Source: a virus
Reading direction: 5' to 3' (one strand)
IMG/VR virus record: IMGVR_UViG_3300008218_003004
Coordinates: 1 to 40,874 of that record
DNA length: 40,874 nucleotides
Position numbers and translations under genes: made by a program. A model generated the notes under the pieces. The model saw only the letters and a list, made by a program, of their open reading frames with translations, did not search any database and was not told the DNA's origin. This document shows, piece after piece, positions 16,635 through 24,409 of the stretch (the first letter of the stretch is position 1; the number at the start of each line of letters is the position of its first letter).

Positions 16635-17648
16635 TTAACCGTTGGTGGTCAGGAAGGCCAGAGGAACGTTTTTGCGATCAACCACGCGATTCCAGTTGGC
16701 CGCCGTTGCCAGTTCTGCCCAGGTCGGACTTTCGCCAGCTACGGACGCTTCCTGCCAAGCGAAACCGAACGGATGGATCAGCCAGGATTTGCGCTCCCAC
16801 AGAGTTTCGACGCCACCACCGTTACCCTGGTTGGCTTCGCGCTGCAGCTCAACAGGAACCTTCGGAATCCCGTCGCCATAACCCACTGCGCCCTCACCAA
16901 ACAGCACAGAGGTGTATTTGAAACCACTGGTGCCGCCGGCAACTACCGGCATGCCGTCATCCACGATCACGCGACGGCCCAAGAAGGTCGGGATAGTCAG
17001 ATTGCCCTGGGAGTCCGGGATGAACTCGACATCGTTGTTATCCACCATCCGCTTGTAGACCACAGAGTGGACCGCAATGGCAGAGGTGGACTCGAACATG
17101 TCGCCCAGGGTGAAGGCGGCGCCAGTGAAGGCGGTACGGCTGAACAGGTTGGTCTCGGCAGCATTGTTGCCGTCCTCGATGGCAATGTCTTCCACCATAT
17201 CGCCGCCATCGTTGGCCACGTTGTCCGCAAGAACGCCGTTCAGGGCCGGAATCAGACGGCGCTGCCACTGGCGCATCCAGTAGGTGCCAAAGCGGTTGCG
17301 CACGCGCTGGATAGGATCGGAACCAGCGATCTCGCCAGACAGGTCGGCAGAACTGTAGCCCTGGTTCAGGTAGGCCATACGGGCAACCTGCTTGCCTGCT
17401 ACCACCTTCTGCGGCGCAGCCTCGTCAGCGGGGTTGTCGGTGCTGTAGTTGGGTTCCACGCTGGCGTCCAGATCCTTCCAGAACGGCACATTCAACATTT
17501 CGCCGCCAGAGTTGGCTTTCTGGTCCAGCATGGGGTTACGGACGGCCACGCCGGACTCGAAAAAGGCAGTCTTTTCCGGGCTGTTTTCAGCCTCATAGTC
17601 GGCGTAAACCTCGGGTACGATTACATCGGAAAGCAAAGTGCTTGGCAT
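16635..17648 (-). CDS. Major capsid protein
   Basis: A 337-residue protein beginning MPSTLLSDVIVPEVYADY, with ENSPEKTAFFESGVAV, GGEMLNVPFWKDLDASVEPN, QVARMAYLNQGYSSADLSGE and DPIQRVRNRFGTYWMRQWQR, the pattern of the major capsid protein 13-like family (HK97 fold). SAIAVHSVVYKRMVDNNDVE and TFLGRRVIVDDGMP are the usual P-domain segments. It comes directly after the scaffold gene, with GAGG 9 nt before the start. There is no N-terminal propeptide-like segment, in line with a separate scaffold protein. Confidence 0.93.
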   Translation of the reverse strand: MPSTLLSDVIVPEVYADYEAENSPEKTAFFESGVAVRNPMLDQKANSGGEMLNVPFWKDLDASVEPNYSTDNPADEAAPQKVVAGKQVARMAYLNQGYSSADLSGEIAGSDPIQRVRNRFGTYWMRQWQRRLIPALNGVLADNVANDGGDMVEDIAIEDGNNAAETNLFSRTAFTGAAFTLGDMFESTSAIAVHSVVYKRMVDNNDVEFIPDSQGNLTIPTFLGRRVIVDDGMPVVAGGTSGFKYTSVLFGEGAVGYGDGIPKVPVELQREANQGNGGGVETLWERKSWLIHPFGFAWQEASVAGESPTWAELATAANWNRVVDRKNVPLAFLTTNG

Positions 17649-17663
17649 GATTGTTTACCTCAA

Positions 17664-18320
17664 TTAGGCGGTTTTCTCGGCATCACGCAACCGGCGGTAT
17701 TCCTCTGGGTTGTCGCGATACAGCTCCACTCGTTGTTTCTCGGTCATTTCCGAGAATTTTTCGGCGGCGCCCCCGCCTCGGCTGCCAGGGGAGCCCCCAC
17801 CTGACGCCTGAGAGCCAGCAAGGTATGCGTCATAGCGACCGCTTTCCGTGATGGCCTTTTCCAACTGCTCCAGCGAGCTGATGCCGTCACCTGCGACAGT
17901 CACCTTGCCGGCCTCGTTGTCATAATCGAATTCAAACCGGGTCTTGAGCAGGTCGCGCAAGTCCTCGTTCTTCTGTCCGCCTGCGCCGAGCTTAGTGACC
18001 AGATCGTTAACGGCGTTGCCGACTTTTTCGCCACGAATCTGCTTGATTAGCTTCTGGCTTTCCAGGCGCTCACTTTCCAGGCGCTCTTCCATCAGCCGTT
18101 CCAGCTTCTCGTAGTCACCATCACGCTTGGCCTTTTCCTCCTCGGCCTTGCGTTTCTCGTCATCTACGGCCTTCAGCTTGTCAGCCAGCTCCTTTTTTTC
18201 GTCCTTCAGGTTCTGGTTGGTCACCTTTAGGGCCGTCACCTCATCAGCCACCGCGTCTTGCAGCTCTTTCTCGGTGTAGACCTTGATGGTTTTGCCGTCT
18301 TTCTCGACCTCGAATGGCAT
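17664..18320 (-). CDS. Capsid scaffold protein
   Basis: A 218-residue protein starting at the second of two ATG codons, 6 nt after AGGAGA. After a short beta start (PFEVEKDGKTIKVYTEKEL), residues of about 25-100 are a heptad-patterned, highly charged coiled coil (EEEKAKRDGDYEKLERLMEE), then a small domain (GEKVGNAVNDLVTKLGAGGQ), a Gly/Ser linker and a C-terminal helix rich in Arg/Glu. This is the build of siphophage scaffolds, which hold capsid subunits through their C-terminus. Position directly upstream of the capsid gene supports it. Confidence 0.88.
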   Translation of the reverse strand: MPFEVEKDGKTIKVYTEKELQDAVADEVTALKVTNQNLKDEKKELADKLKAVDDEKRKAEEEKAKRDGDYEKLERLMEERLESERLESQKLIKQIRGEKVGNAVNDLVTKLGAGGQKNEDLRDLLKTRFEFDYDNEAGKVTVAGDGISSLEQLEKAITESGRYDAYLAGSQASGGGSPGSRGGGAAEKFSEMTEKQRVELYRDNPEEYRRLRDAEKTA

Positions 18321-18389
18321 CATCGTCTCCTGAGTTGATGCTTTGCAGCTACCTGCTGCTTGGTGCTCGGCACCTGCCAAGCGGACATT

Positions 18390-18411
18390 AAAAAACCCGC
18401 CGAAGCGGGTT
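18390..18411 (-). terminator. Intrinsic terminator after the minor head gene
   Basis: On the minus strand AACCCGC, loop TTCG and GCGGGTT run into T residues, just after the stop codon at 18415. Same hairpin sequence as at 9592-9614. It separates the terminase-portal-minor head group from the scaffold-capsid group. Confidence 0.85.
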
Positions 18412-18414
18412 GTG

Positions 18415-19431
18415 TTATGCGGCGAGCGCCAAACCCTCTCGGGCTCTCAGCTCGTCCAGCGTCAATGTACGCCCCAGGTCATCGGTGAAGCGCTCAATGC
18501 TCACTTTGCCGGAGCGGAACAGTGCGGCCCGTTTCGGGCCCAGCACGTCATCCTGAAATTCTTTGCTTTGCTGCCGGAGCCAGCCGCCGTAAGTGGTGCG
18601 ATTGTCCACCGGGCCAAACTTGCTGGCCCGTTCGCCCAGCGCCTGGATGCGGTATTGCTCTTTGACCACCGGCACCATGATTGAGCGGCAGCCAAAGTGG
18701 GCCGGCGGCCTTGGACCCCGACCCAGCGGGTAAACCTCACGATCCCGGCCGGCGCAGATCAGCGTAGTGCGCCCATCCAGGGTGCTTATCCAGCGCTCAC
18801 CCTCCAGAATATCGGCGTTGGCCTGATAAACCGTGTTCCGAGCAATGCTGCCGATGTGGTTGGTGGCTGTCCTGACAAGGCTCTCTGCCTGCTGCCGGCT
18901 TCTGGTGGTGACCAGCTCAGAGACGCCGCGCGCCATCTGCTGCTGGGTCTTGCCTTCCAGAATGCCCGCCTGCACCACTCTCAGCGCATCGCGGCCCACA
19001 CCCTGTGCGAATTCATCAAAGGCCTGCCGAAGCGTGAGCCGTTTGATGTTGTCGCCCGACACCAGGGTCATCAGGCTGCGAGTGGTTACTGCCCGGAGTT
19101 GATCCGGGCTGATGGTCGGGGCCAGGTCCACCGCGACAGCAGCACCAAGCACCTTGTTGGCGAAATCCACCTCATGCTGGGCGAACTCGTCAATCTCCAG
19201 CAGGCCTTGAATGTCCGCCGTGGCTGTCGCAATCAGGGTGCGAATATCGCTTTTCATGCCAGCCGCACGGCCTGCCTGAAACTCTGTCAGCCTGCCGCCC
19301 TCGATGCGGTCCCGAAGATCGCGGGCAAGCTGGCGCAGAATTGGCAGAGCCCGCTTTACCGCAGACCCGCCGTAGCGCTGGATGAATATCTGGTGCCTGA
19401 CCAGCGCCTCAATGATGCCGTGGGAGGTCAT
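18415..19431 (-). CDS. Minor head protein, Mu gpF/SPP1 gp7 family
   Basis: A 338-residue protein. The C-terminal half has the family signature: RTATNHIGSIARNTVYQAN, then ISTLDGRTTLICAGRDREVY, followed by RPPAHFGCRSIMVPV (about residues 215-253), with the conserved Cys, His and Cys-Arg-Ser. These proteins are packaged in a few copies with the portal and needed for head morphogenesis or DNA ejection. The N-terminal part (RALPILRQLARDLRDRIEGG) is helical. The start overlaps the portal stop by 4 nt. Confidence 0.92.
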   Translation of the reverse strand: MTSHGIIEALVRHQIFIQRYGGSAVKRALPILRQLARDLRDRIEGGRLTEFQAGRAAGMKSDIRTLIATATADIQGLLEIDEFAQHEVDFANKVLGAAVAVDLAPTISPDQLRAVTTRSLMTLVSGDNIKRLTLRQAFDEFAQGVGRDALRVVQAGILEGKTQQQMARGVSELVTTRSRQQAESLVRTATNHIGSIARNTVYQANADILEGERWISTLDGRTTLICAGRDREVYPLGRGPRPPAHFGCRSIMVPVVKEQYRIQALGERASKFGPVDNRTTYGGWLRQQSKEFQDDVLGPKRAALFRSGKVSIERFTDDLGRTLTLDELRAREGLALAA

Positions 19432-20792
19432 AGCACAGTGCCGCCGGCCTGCACCTCGTCGTCAATTTCTTCATCGGTGCGGTCAGGCGCGATCCCGCCG
19501 GTCTTGCGGCGCCAGTCGCGGTAGTCCTTCTTGGCGATCAGGCCCCGGTCCAACTCCATAATGCGGGCGGTGACCATCTGCGGGTCAGCATCCTGCTCGT
19601 AGAACTCTTGGTTCAGCTTGAAGATGATTTGCTCGTGCAGGTCCGCCGTGGACATGAACATGGCCGCCCACTCAAGGCAGTTTTCCAGGCCGTCGCTGAC
19701 GTTGTGTGCCAGACTGGACAGGTTGGCATTCTCGGCACCAGAGCGAGCCCGCACAGCTTCTGCTGTCTCATTCTGTCCGCTCTGCTCAATGAGGCGCGCA
19801 CCGATGGCCAGCATCTGCGCCTCTTTCTTCGTCATCAGCTCGCCGGGCAGCGCGTTGGGCTCAGCCTGTACCAACTCCAACTTGCCGCCGCGAGTCTGGA
19901 CGCCAGCCCGAGAACCCCACCGCAGGCCATTGGGGTTCAGCTCTTTCCAGTCCTGCGTACTGGTGGTCTCGCCAATATCCACATGCGGCATTGGCTGGCC
20001 GACTGTGAACGCGCTTTCCTCCAGATCCGCGCTGTTGCGATAGTGGCCGATGTTTAGGTCGGCAATATCCAGCAGCAACGGCTTATCCGGGTTCTCGTCG
20101 TTATTGACGGTGCCCAGGAACTGGAACGGGATAAAGGGCCACGCGCCACCGTTGGCCATGCGCGGGTAGGTATCCGCCACCACCTCATCACCACGGAAAA
20201 CGCGCTGCCGGTAACCGGTCGCATCCAGAGAGAGAACGCGGTATTGCTGCTTGCTCTCAACGGTGAATTCGTCAATCTCTTCTTCGTAGGTCTCGGACAA
20301 CACCACCAGTGCCAGGTCTTCACCAACACGGCGCCAGTTGACGATGCTCTCATCGACGTAATGGCGAAGCGTTGCCCGTAGGCCCTGGGTCTGTTCCCGG
20401 GTCAGTCCGTCTTCCGCCTCTGGGTAATCCACGAGCACGCCGTGACGCCCATCCTGCATGGTGTCGCTGGTGGAGCGGCGGGCGAACTGGGCCAGGCTCA
20501 TGCCGGAACCGTCCGCGTCATCAAGCATGTACTGAATGACTGTCGGCAGCTCAACGGTCGGGGCCTTGCGGAATACCGCGCCCAGCATGCCGTCATGTGT
20601 GCGCGAGGTAACGCCAAGCCACTGAGCCCGGCCCTTGTAGTCCCTGTAGCGGTCCGGATCGTCTTTGTCCGGATTTGGCAAATACTCCGTGCCACGCGCC
20701 TTGATCGCATCAGAGCCCGCAACCGCATCGCGCACCCGTCGCGCTTTCTTCTGATGCGCGGCGTAGGCTTTATGTTGTGCGTTTACGGGCAT
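19428..20792 (-). CDS. Portal protein (DUF4055 family)
   Basis: A 454-residue protein with the DUF4055 portal pattern: RGTEYLPNPDKDDPDRYRDY near the start, FRKAPTVELPTVIQYMLDD, DTMQDGRHGVLVDYPEAE, and later DLNIGHYRNSADLEESAF and GQPMPHVDIG, with QSGQNETAEAVRARSGAENA near the stem/wing part. It forms the dodecameric ring through which DNA enters and leaves. ATG 20792 is preceded by GAGGAATC. It lies 6 bp after the terminase stop, the expected order. Confidence 0.92.
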   Translation of the reverse strand: MPVNAQHKAYAAHQKKARRVRDAVAGSDAIKARGTEYLPNPDKDDPDRYRDYKGRAQWLGVTSRTHDGMLGAVFRKAPTVELPTVIQYMLDDADGSGMSLAQFARRSTSDTMQDGRHGVLVDYPEAEDGLTREQTQGLRATLRHYVDESIVNWRRVGEDLALVVLSETYEEEIDEFTVESKQQYRVLSLDATGYRQRVFRGDEVVADTYPRMANGGAWPFIPFQFLGTVNNDENPDKPLLLDIADLNIGHYRNSADLEESAFTVGQPMPHVDIGETTSTQDWKELNPNGLRWGSRAGVQTRGGKLELVQAEPNALPGELMTKKEAQMLAIGARLIEQSGQNETAEAVRARSGAENANLSSLAHNVSDGLENCLEWAAMFMSTADLHEQIIFKLNQEFYEQDADPQMVTARIMELDRGLIAKKDYRDWRRKTGGIAPDRTDEEIDDEVQAGGTVL

Positions 20793-20798
20793 GATTCC

Positions 20799-22028
20799 TC
20801 ACTGGAACTTGATGGGGCCGATGCTGGCCGGCTTAATCACTGGGTATTCGTAGTGGATGAAATAACCGCCACCATCCGGCAGATGGTCAAGCCCCTGCGT
20901 TTTGTCCGGTTCGCCGTTCTTGTCGTATGCCTGCTGCTCCAGACACTTTACATACGATGGGCAGCGGTCCACGTTGATCTTGTAACCGGTCTCAAAGGCC
21001 GCGTTCATCGCGTTAATGCGGTCCTTCACCGGCGGGTTCTTCTTCGGCGCGTGCACGCTGAAACCGGCATCACGCAGAATGGCTATGTCGGTCTTGCTGG
21101 CGTTAACGCTCTTTCTGCTATCACCGGACGCATCCGGATAGACGTGGATGGCATGGCCTGGGTAGCGCTGCTGCAGCAAGCGGGCCATGTCTGGCGTGTC
21201 GTAGGCCTTGGTGATCTCAGCCACCGCAACCGGCTTCCCTTCCCGCTTCACATGGATAACGGCAGCCATGTTGCCCACGTTGAAGTCCATACCAACGAAC
21301 AGCGGTTCGCCTGGCTGCTCTGTCTCGTGCGTGTTGCACTTGTGCCGGTCATACTGGATGTAGACCGTGCCGCTCGTCAGGTTGACGAACAGGCCCTCAA
21401 TGTAGGCGTCCAGCAGGTTGCTTGGGTAAATGTCCCGCAGGCTATCTATGTAGCCTTCAGGCAAATGCGGGTTGCTGTAGCTGGGCGCCCTGATGATTTC
21501 GTACCCGGGCGGCTTCTGCTCTTCCCATGTCTCGTAGACGAACCGGAATCCTTCAGGTGTGGTTGCCACACCTACGGTGTTCTTCGATCCGTCCAGCTTC
21601 TTCTGCCGATTCCGTGACAGGATCCGGCGCCACACCTCGGCTGCATCATCCCGTTTCAGGGTGTCCAGCTCGTCCACATCCGAATCACCGACCTCAAAGC
21701 CGATAATCCGCTGGGGGGTGTCCATGCTCCGAAAGATGATTCGGCCATGACCTTCAATGTCCAGCACGTTATGCGGGTGCTTCGTCAGCCGGTACGGAAC
21801 GCCAAGACCGGAAAGCATTTCCTCGAACCTGGGCCAGGCGATCATCCGAATCAGGTCATAGGTGGGCTCGTAGAAAGCCCGGTCGTTATTCGGATAGGCC
21901 AGCTTCCCCAGCAGGGAGCGAACAATCAGCGCTTCCGTCTTGCCAGCACCAAACCCGGCCACAATCGCCGGATACTGCGCCTCGCTGAATATGAACTGGT
22001 CCTGTGGGACCGTTGGGTTAATTTCCAC
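20799..22028 (-). CDS. terL: Terminase large subunit
   Basis: A 409-residue ATPase/nuclease that packages DNA. Walker A is GFGAGKTEA at about residues 25-33; Walker B with catalytic Glu is in GFEVGDSDVDELDTL (about 110-124). The RNase H-like nuclease domain starts at FVGMDFNVGNMAAVI (about 243-257, Asp as metal ligand) and continues with IHVYPDASGDSRKS (about 296-309). Initiation is at GTG 22028, overlapping the small subunit by 11 bp with no clear ribosome-binding site, so translation is probably coupled. Length fits the short Terminase_3/6 class. Confidence 0.95.
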   Translation of the reverse strand: MEINPTVPQDQFIFSEAQYPAIVAGFGAGKTEALIVRSLLGKLAYPNNDRAFYEPTYDLIRMIAWPRFEEMLSGLGVPYRLTKHPHNVLDIEGHGRIIFRSMDTPQRIIGFEVGDSDVDELDTLKRDDAAEVWRRILSRNRQKKLDGSKNTVGVATTPEGFRFVYETWEEQKPPGYEIIRAPSYSNPHLPEGYIDSLRDIYPSNLLDAYIEGLFVNLTSGTVYIQYDRHKCNTHETEQPGEPLFVGMDFNVGNMAAVIHVKREGKPVAVAEITKAYDTPDMARLLQQRYPGHAIHVYPDASGDSRKSVNASKTDIAILRDAGFSVHAPKKNPPVKDRINAMNAAFETGYKINVDRCPSYVKCLEQQAYDKNGEPDKTQGLDHLPDGGGYFIHYEYPVIKPASIGPIKFQ

Positions 22029-22563
22029 CGGGGCGATTTACCACAACCGTGACACCCTGGGCAGGCATCTGAATTTGGTCTTTGAAGGCCTGAACATCAA
22101 TGTGCTTGCCGATCAGCTCCAGGCGCTTTGTGCGGTCTGAAAGCTTCACCTTCACCACAACGCCATCCGGCTCTTTCTCTCCATCGATGTAAGTCCAGCG
22201 CTGCTCTACCTCAACTCCGGCCACCAGCCCCTGGCGCCAAATCTTCGGCCACTGGTGTATGGGCTTTAATCCGCCCTCATCGTTATACAGATCAGCCAAG
22301 TCCGCCTCTGCCTCGTCTGCCAAACGTTTGAGCAGCCAATCTGCATCCACTTGCGTGCGCTCTGAACGGGATTTCTTGGCCTTTGCAATAGCTTGCGCAA
22401 TCTGAGGTTTTCTAAGGTTCTCGGCGCCCATGGCTGCGGCTGTTTTTTTGCTGTAGCCGGCGCGTATTGCTGCCTGAGTGGCGTTAAGGTCCACCAGATA
22501 CTCTTCAACAAAAGCCTTCTGCTTGCCGTTCAGTTTTGGATTCAGCACCGCTGATTCCTCCAT
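22018..22563 (-). CDS. terS: Terminase small subunit
   Basis: A 181-residue (or 176-residue) protein of the Terminase_2 family: LNGKQKAFVEEYLVDLNATQ followed by AAIRAGYSKKTAAAMGAENL is the classic DNA-binding helix-turn-helix, and IGKHIDVQAFKDQI lies in the C-terminal oligomerisation part. It recognises the packaging site. ATG 22563 has a weak upstream signal, whereas GTG 22548 is preceded by GGAGGA at 8 nt, so the real start may be 22548. It directly precedes terL. Confidence 0.92.
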   Translation of the reverse strand: MEESAVLNPKLNGKQKAFVEEYLVDLNATQAAIRAGYSKKTAAAMGAENLRKPQIAQAIAKAKKSRSERTQVDADWLLKRLADEAEADLADLYNDEGGLKPIHQWPKIWRQGLVAGVEVEQRWTYIDGEKEPDGVVVKVKLSDRTKRLELIGKHIDVQAFKDQIQMPAQGVTVVVNRPGGN

Positions 22564-22598
22564 ACCGTCCCCGCCGGCTCACTTCGTTCACCGCCCGA

Positions 22599-22949
22599 TT
22601 ACTTTTTCACTGTTGCCGACTGGGGTGTCTTCTCCACCACAACGGCGTCAAATTTGGGCACCAGCCCCACAGCAGCTATCACCAAGGTGAGGACGGCAAA
22701 CAGGACGGTCAGCACCTTGGCCATGCCCTTCACATACGATGTGAGGCTGGTTACCGCGTCCCGGGTGGCCTTGGCGTCCTGAGCTACGTCGAGAAGGTGC
22801 GCCACGCTACCCTCCAAGGTTCCGACCCGATGCGGCAGCTTCTCCACTTCAAGCTGCTTCAGGCGGTGGTCATGCAGGCTCTGGCCGCGCTCCAGCTCAT
22901 TCACCCTGAGAGGGATACTGTCCATTTCGCTGTTTGCCTCATGTGTCAT
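22599..22949 (-). CDS. Membrane-anchored coiled-coil protein near the lysis cassette
   Basis: A 116-residue protein from ATG 22949, 8 nt after GGAGAAG. Residues of about 10-70 form a heptad-patterned region (LRVNELERGQSLHDHRLKQL, LPHRVGTLEGSVAHLLD), and one transmembrane helix follows (VLTVLFAVLTLVIAAVGLV, about 80-98), with a short polar C-terminus. This topology resembles XhlA-like or DUF7201-like lysis accessory proteins. It overlaps a small membrane ORF and lies between spanins and terminase, so a role in lysis or host membrane modification is plausible but unproven. Confidence 0.7.
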   Translation of the reverse strand: MTHEANSEMDSIPLRVNELERGQSLHDHRLKQLEVEKLPHRVGTLEGSVAHLLDVAQDAKATRDAVTSLTSYVKGMAKVLTVLFAVLTLVIAAVGLVPKFDAVVVEKTPQSATVKK

Positions 22950-23079
22950 CCCGGAAACTTCTCCAACACTGCCGGGCCACGTAGGCCAGACCAAGCCAAC
23001 AAAAAAGAATGATGATTATTGCCAGGACGGCTGCATGGGCCGTGTCCTGTGCGTATTTACTCAGCCGCCCGGATCGCAT
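22939..23079 (-). CDS. Tiny membrane protein (46 residues) after Rz1
   Basis: An open frame from ATG 23079 to TGA 22939. After a basic start (MRSGRLSKYAQD), residues of about 17-36 form a strong transmembrane segment (LAIIIILFCWLGLAYVARQC) with a positively charged end (WRSFRDD). It overlaps the Rz1 stop by 23 bp and the next gene's start by 11 bp, the same compact style as its neighbours. No strong ribosome-binding site. It could be a small holin, antiholin or pinholin-like protein. No family recognised. Confidence 0.5.
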   Translation of the reverse strand: MRSGRLSKYAQDTAHAAVLAIIIILFCWLGLAYVARQCWRSFRDDT

Positions 23080-23311
23080 CGACAAGTCCGTTATGGCGGG
23101 TTGCGCAGTCGTGGTACTGGCTCGCCCACTGCTTCATGGTGGTCAGCACGGTACCGGCCTCCCCGTCACTGAGGGTCGGCAGCGTCTTCGGGCACGTCGC
23201 CATCAGGTTCTGCTGGTAGCTGGGAAGTGTCGTTGAGGGCCGCAGCATTGAGCAGCCCGACACCAGCGCCAGGCAGGCACACGTTGCGATACACCGGCTT
23301 AATGACTTCAC
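23057..23311 (-). CDS. Outer-membrane spanin, Rz1-like lipoprotein
   Basis: An 84-residue lipoprotein starting at GTG 23311 (GGGGTGA about 5 nt upstream). Signal peptide IATCACLALVSGC with lipobox LVSG-C20. The mature part is short with Pro/Ser (MLRPSTTLPSYQQNL), as in o-spanins. It starts inside the Rz gene in another frame and extends beyond its end (146-bp overlap). With Rz it would fuse inner and outer membranes as the last step of lysis. Confidence 0.88.
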   Translation of the reverse strand: MKSLSRCIATCACLALVSGCSMLRPSTTLPSYQQNLMATCPKTLPTLSDGEAGTVLTTMKQWASQYHDCATRHNGLVDAIRAAE

Positions 23312-23540
23312 GGGTCACCCCACGGTCGATAACGGTTTGGTTGGCCTTCAGCCCGGACAGCTTCTCTTCGACCACCCGGGCCACGTCGCTGTGACTCTCC
23401 AGGGCCTCATCAATGGCAGCGCGGGTTACCCGCTCCCTGAGCAGGTCCAGATTTCCCTCGTACCAGCCGCGGATGGTCCAGCCCCCGAACAACAGGGCCA
23501 CCACTGCAACAAGGCCAACAATGATCCGTATCTGGCTCAT
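23166..23540 (-). CDS. Inner-membrane spanin, Rz-like
   Basis: A 124-residue protein from ATG 23540, which overlaps the holin-candidate stop (ATGA) and follows GGGAGC. Residues of about 3-22 form an N-terminal membrane anchor (IIVGLVAVVALLFGGWTIRG) and the rest is a periplasmic coiled coil (NLDLLRERVTRAAIDEAL, ARVVEEKLSGLKANQTV), then GVTREVIKPVYRNVCLPGAG, a segment typical of Rz C-termini. Partner of the overlapping Rz1-like lipoprotein. Confidence 0.88.
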   Translation of the reverse strand: MSQIRIIVGLVAVVALLFGGWTIRGWYEGNLDLLRERVTRAAIDEALESHSDVARVVEEKLSGLKANQTVIDRGVTREVIKPVYRNVCLPGAGVGLLNAAALNDTSQLPAEPDGDVPEDAADPQ

Positions 23541-23749
23541 TTCTGCTCCCGGCGCCACTTCCAGATGCCAACGCCGATGGCCGGCAGGCCGAATACCGTG
23601 GCCAGCGCCGCGGCGGTACCCGTGGGCACGTCCGGCGGGTTGTCACCGAATACGCGGATGGTCACCCAGGTGGTGAGAGTGATGGCCCAGATAATGACCA
23701 TGGTGCTCATCAAGGCGTTTTCAGTGATGAAGCGGTACAGGCGGGCCAT
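23537..23749 (-). CDS. Holin candidate
   Basis: A 70-residue protein from ATG 23749, 6 nt after GGAG and overlapping the endolysin stop (TGATG). Two hydrophobic segments: about 11-34 (ENALMSTMVIIWAITLTTWV) and about 45-63 (PTGTAAALATVFGLPAIGVG), then a basic tail WKWRREQK, which fits a class II-like holin with two membrane helices. Position between endolysin and spanin genes is the usual holin place. No specific holin family is recognised with certainty. Confidence 0.75.
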   Translation of the reverse strand: MARLYRFITENALMSTMVIIWAITLTTWVTIRVFGDNPPDVPTGTAAALATVFGLPAIGVGIWKWRREQK

Positions 23750-24129
23750 CAGTAGCTCCACACCCAAGGCCGGGGCCGCCCCGGCTCGTGCTTCAGGTCA
23801 TCCAGGTGGATGAATCTCCCGTCGCCCTTCTGGTTGACGCCGATACCGGTGAAGCCGTGCTTCAGAGCCAGCTCAATCAGCTTCAGGGCGTCACCGCCCT
23901 GCACAGCAATGTCTGCGGCTCTTCCACTGGCATGGGCACCCGGGGAGGCTTTACGGGCCTCAATGGGGTGCGTCGGGTGCCGGTAACCGCTTGTCACGGT
24001 CATAGGCTTGCCGTATTCGGTGCGCAGGGCTTGCAGCTTTTCCATAAAGCCCGGCTTCATGCCGTTCTTGCCGGTGTGGGAGCACGCGAATTCATGCGGC
24101 TGGAAGTTGGCGAATCTGTCCCAGTCCAT
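23749..24129 (-). CDS. Endolysin: M15 family peptidoglycan peptidase
   Basis: A 126-residue peptidase of the M15_3 type. Motifs: FQPHEFACSHTGKNGMKPGF at the start, MTVTSGYRHPTHPIEARK, the zinc motif GAHASGRAADIAV (His and Asp ligands), and RFIHLDDLKHEPGRPRPWVW with the second catalytic His/Asp pair. It cuts the peptide stems of peptidoglycan. No signal peptide, so export depends on a holin. ATG 24129 is chosen because of GGAGC 6 nt before it. It is the first protein gene of the late transcript. Confidence 0.92.
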   Translation of the reverse strand: MDWDRFANFQPHEFACSHTGKNGMKPGFMEKLQALRTEYGKPMTVTSGYRHPTHPIEARKASPGAHASGRAADIAVQGGDALKLIELALKHGFTGIGVNQKGDGRFIHLDDLKHEPGRPRPWVWSY

Positions 24130-24144
24130 TGCATGCTCCGATAT

Positions 24145-24220
24145 TGGTAGCAGAGGCCGGATTTGCACCGGCGACCTCCAGGGTATGAACCTGGCGAGCT
24201 ACTGGCTGCTCTACTCTGCG
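24145..24220 (-). tRNA. tRNA-Met (CAT), initiator-like, slightly divergent
   Basis: A 76-nt cloverleaf with encoded CCA. Acceptor stem GCAGAG/CTCTGC with C1 opposite T72 unpaired; D stem GAGC/GCTC (A11-U24); anticodon stem CCAGG/CCTGG around loop TTCATAC; T stem GCCGG/CCGGC. An unpaired 1-72 position and A11-U24 are hallmarks of bacterial initiator tRNA, and the overall sequence closely follows initiator tRNA-fMet. Deviations: the D loop is 8 nt with A where G18 is expected, the T loop is TGCAAAT (G at 55), and one of the three G-C pairs in the anticodon stem is A-U. It lies at the start of the late transcript. Confidence 0.75.
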
Positions 24221-24222
24221 TC

Positions 24223-24245
24223 AAAAAAAACCCCGGGCGGCCGGG
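24223..24245 (-). terminator. Second of two tandem terminators in the late leader
   Basis: On the minus strand CCCGG, a 4-nt loop and CCGGG are followed by G and eight T, ending two bases before the tRNA. With the hairpin at 24269-24297 it forms a double stop between the late promoter and the late genes. Confidence 0.8.
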
Positions 24246-24268
24246 CTACTCCCAACCCATCGGGACAG

Positions 24269-24297
24269 AAAAAGAAAAACCCGCTCAAGGCGGGTTT
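24269..24297 (-). terminator. First terminator in the late leader (tR'-like)
   Basis: On the minus strand AAACCCGC, loop CTTGA and GCGGGTTT are followed by a T-rich tract broken by one C. It lies about 80 bp downstream of the predicted late promoter, as expected for the tR' terminator that a Q-type protein overrides. Confidence 0.85.
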
Positions 24298-24380
24298 GGG
24301 GGATGCTGGCCAATGGGTTCGGGGGAAGGGTCGGCCAACGAAATCAAATTGTTTCGGTCACCTCTGGCAACCATAGCTGT

Positions 24381-24409
24381 TTTGTACCACTGGACTGCCG
24401 GGCAGTCAA
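24381..24409 (-). promoter_or_regulatory. Predicted late promoter (PR'-like)
   Basis: On the minus strand TTGACT (24409-24404), a 17-bp spacer and TACAAA (24386-24381), with TGG directly before the -10 box (extended -10). It lies just after the Q-like gene and before two terminators, the arrangement of lambda PR'. Bases 24298-24380 hold the early leader with no ORF of note; a small hairpin (CGAAA with TTTCG) is present. The rest up to the Q stop at 24450 shows nothing else. Confidence 0.65.

Noticed and set aside
16578-17804. A 408-residue plus-strand open frame opposite the capsid gene
   Set aside because: It lies entirely over the capsid and scaffold genes, is rich in His/Gly/Val as shadow frames are, has no ribosome-binding site and no known domain.
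20442-21617. A 391-residue plus-strand open frame opposite portal and terminase
   Set aside because: Antisense shadow of well supported genes; composition is atypical for a protein.
24300-24380. A possible second tRNA near the late promoter
   Set aside because: No acceptor or T stem can be drawn; only a small CGAAA/TTTCG hairpin is present.
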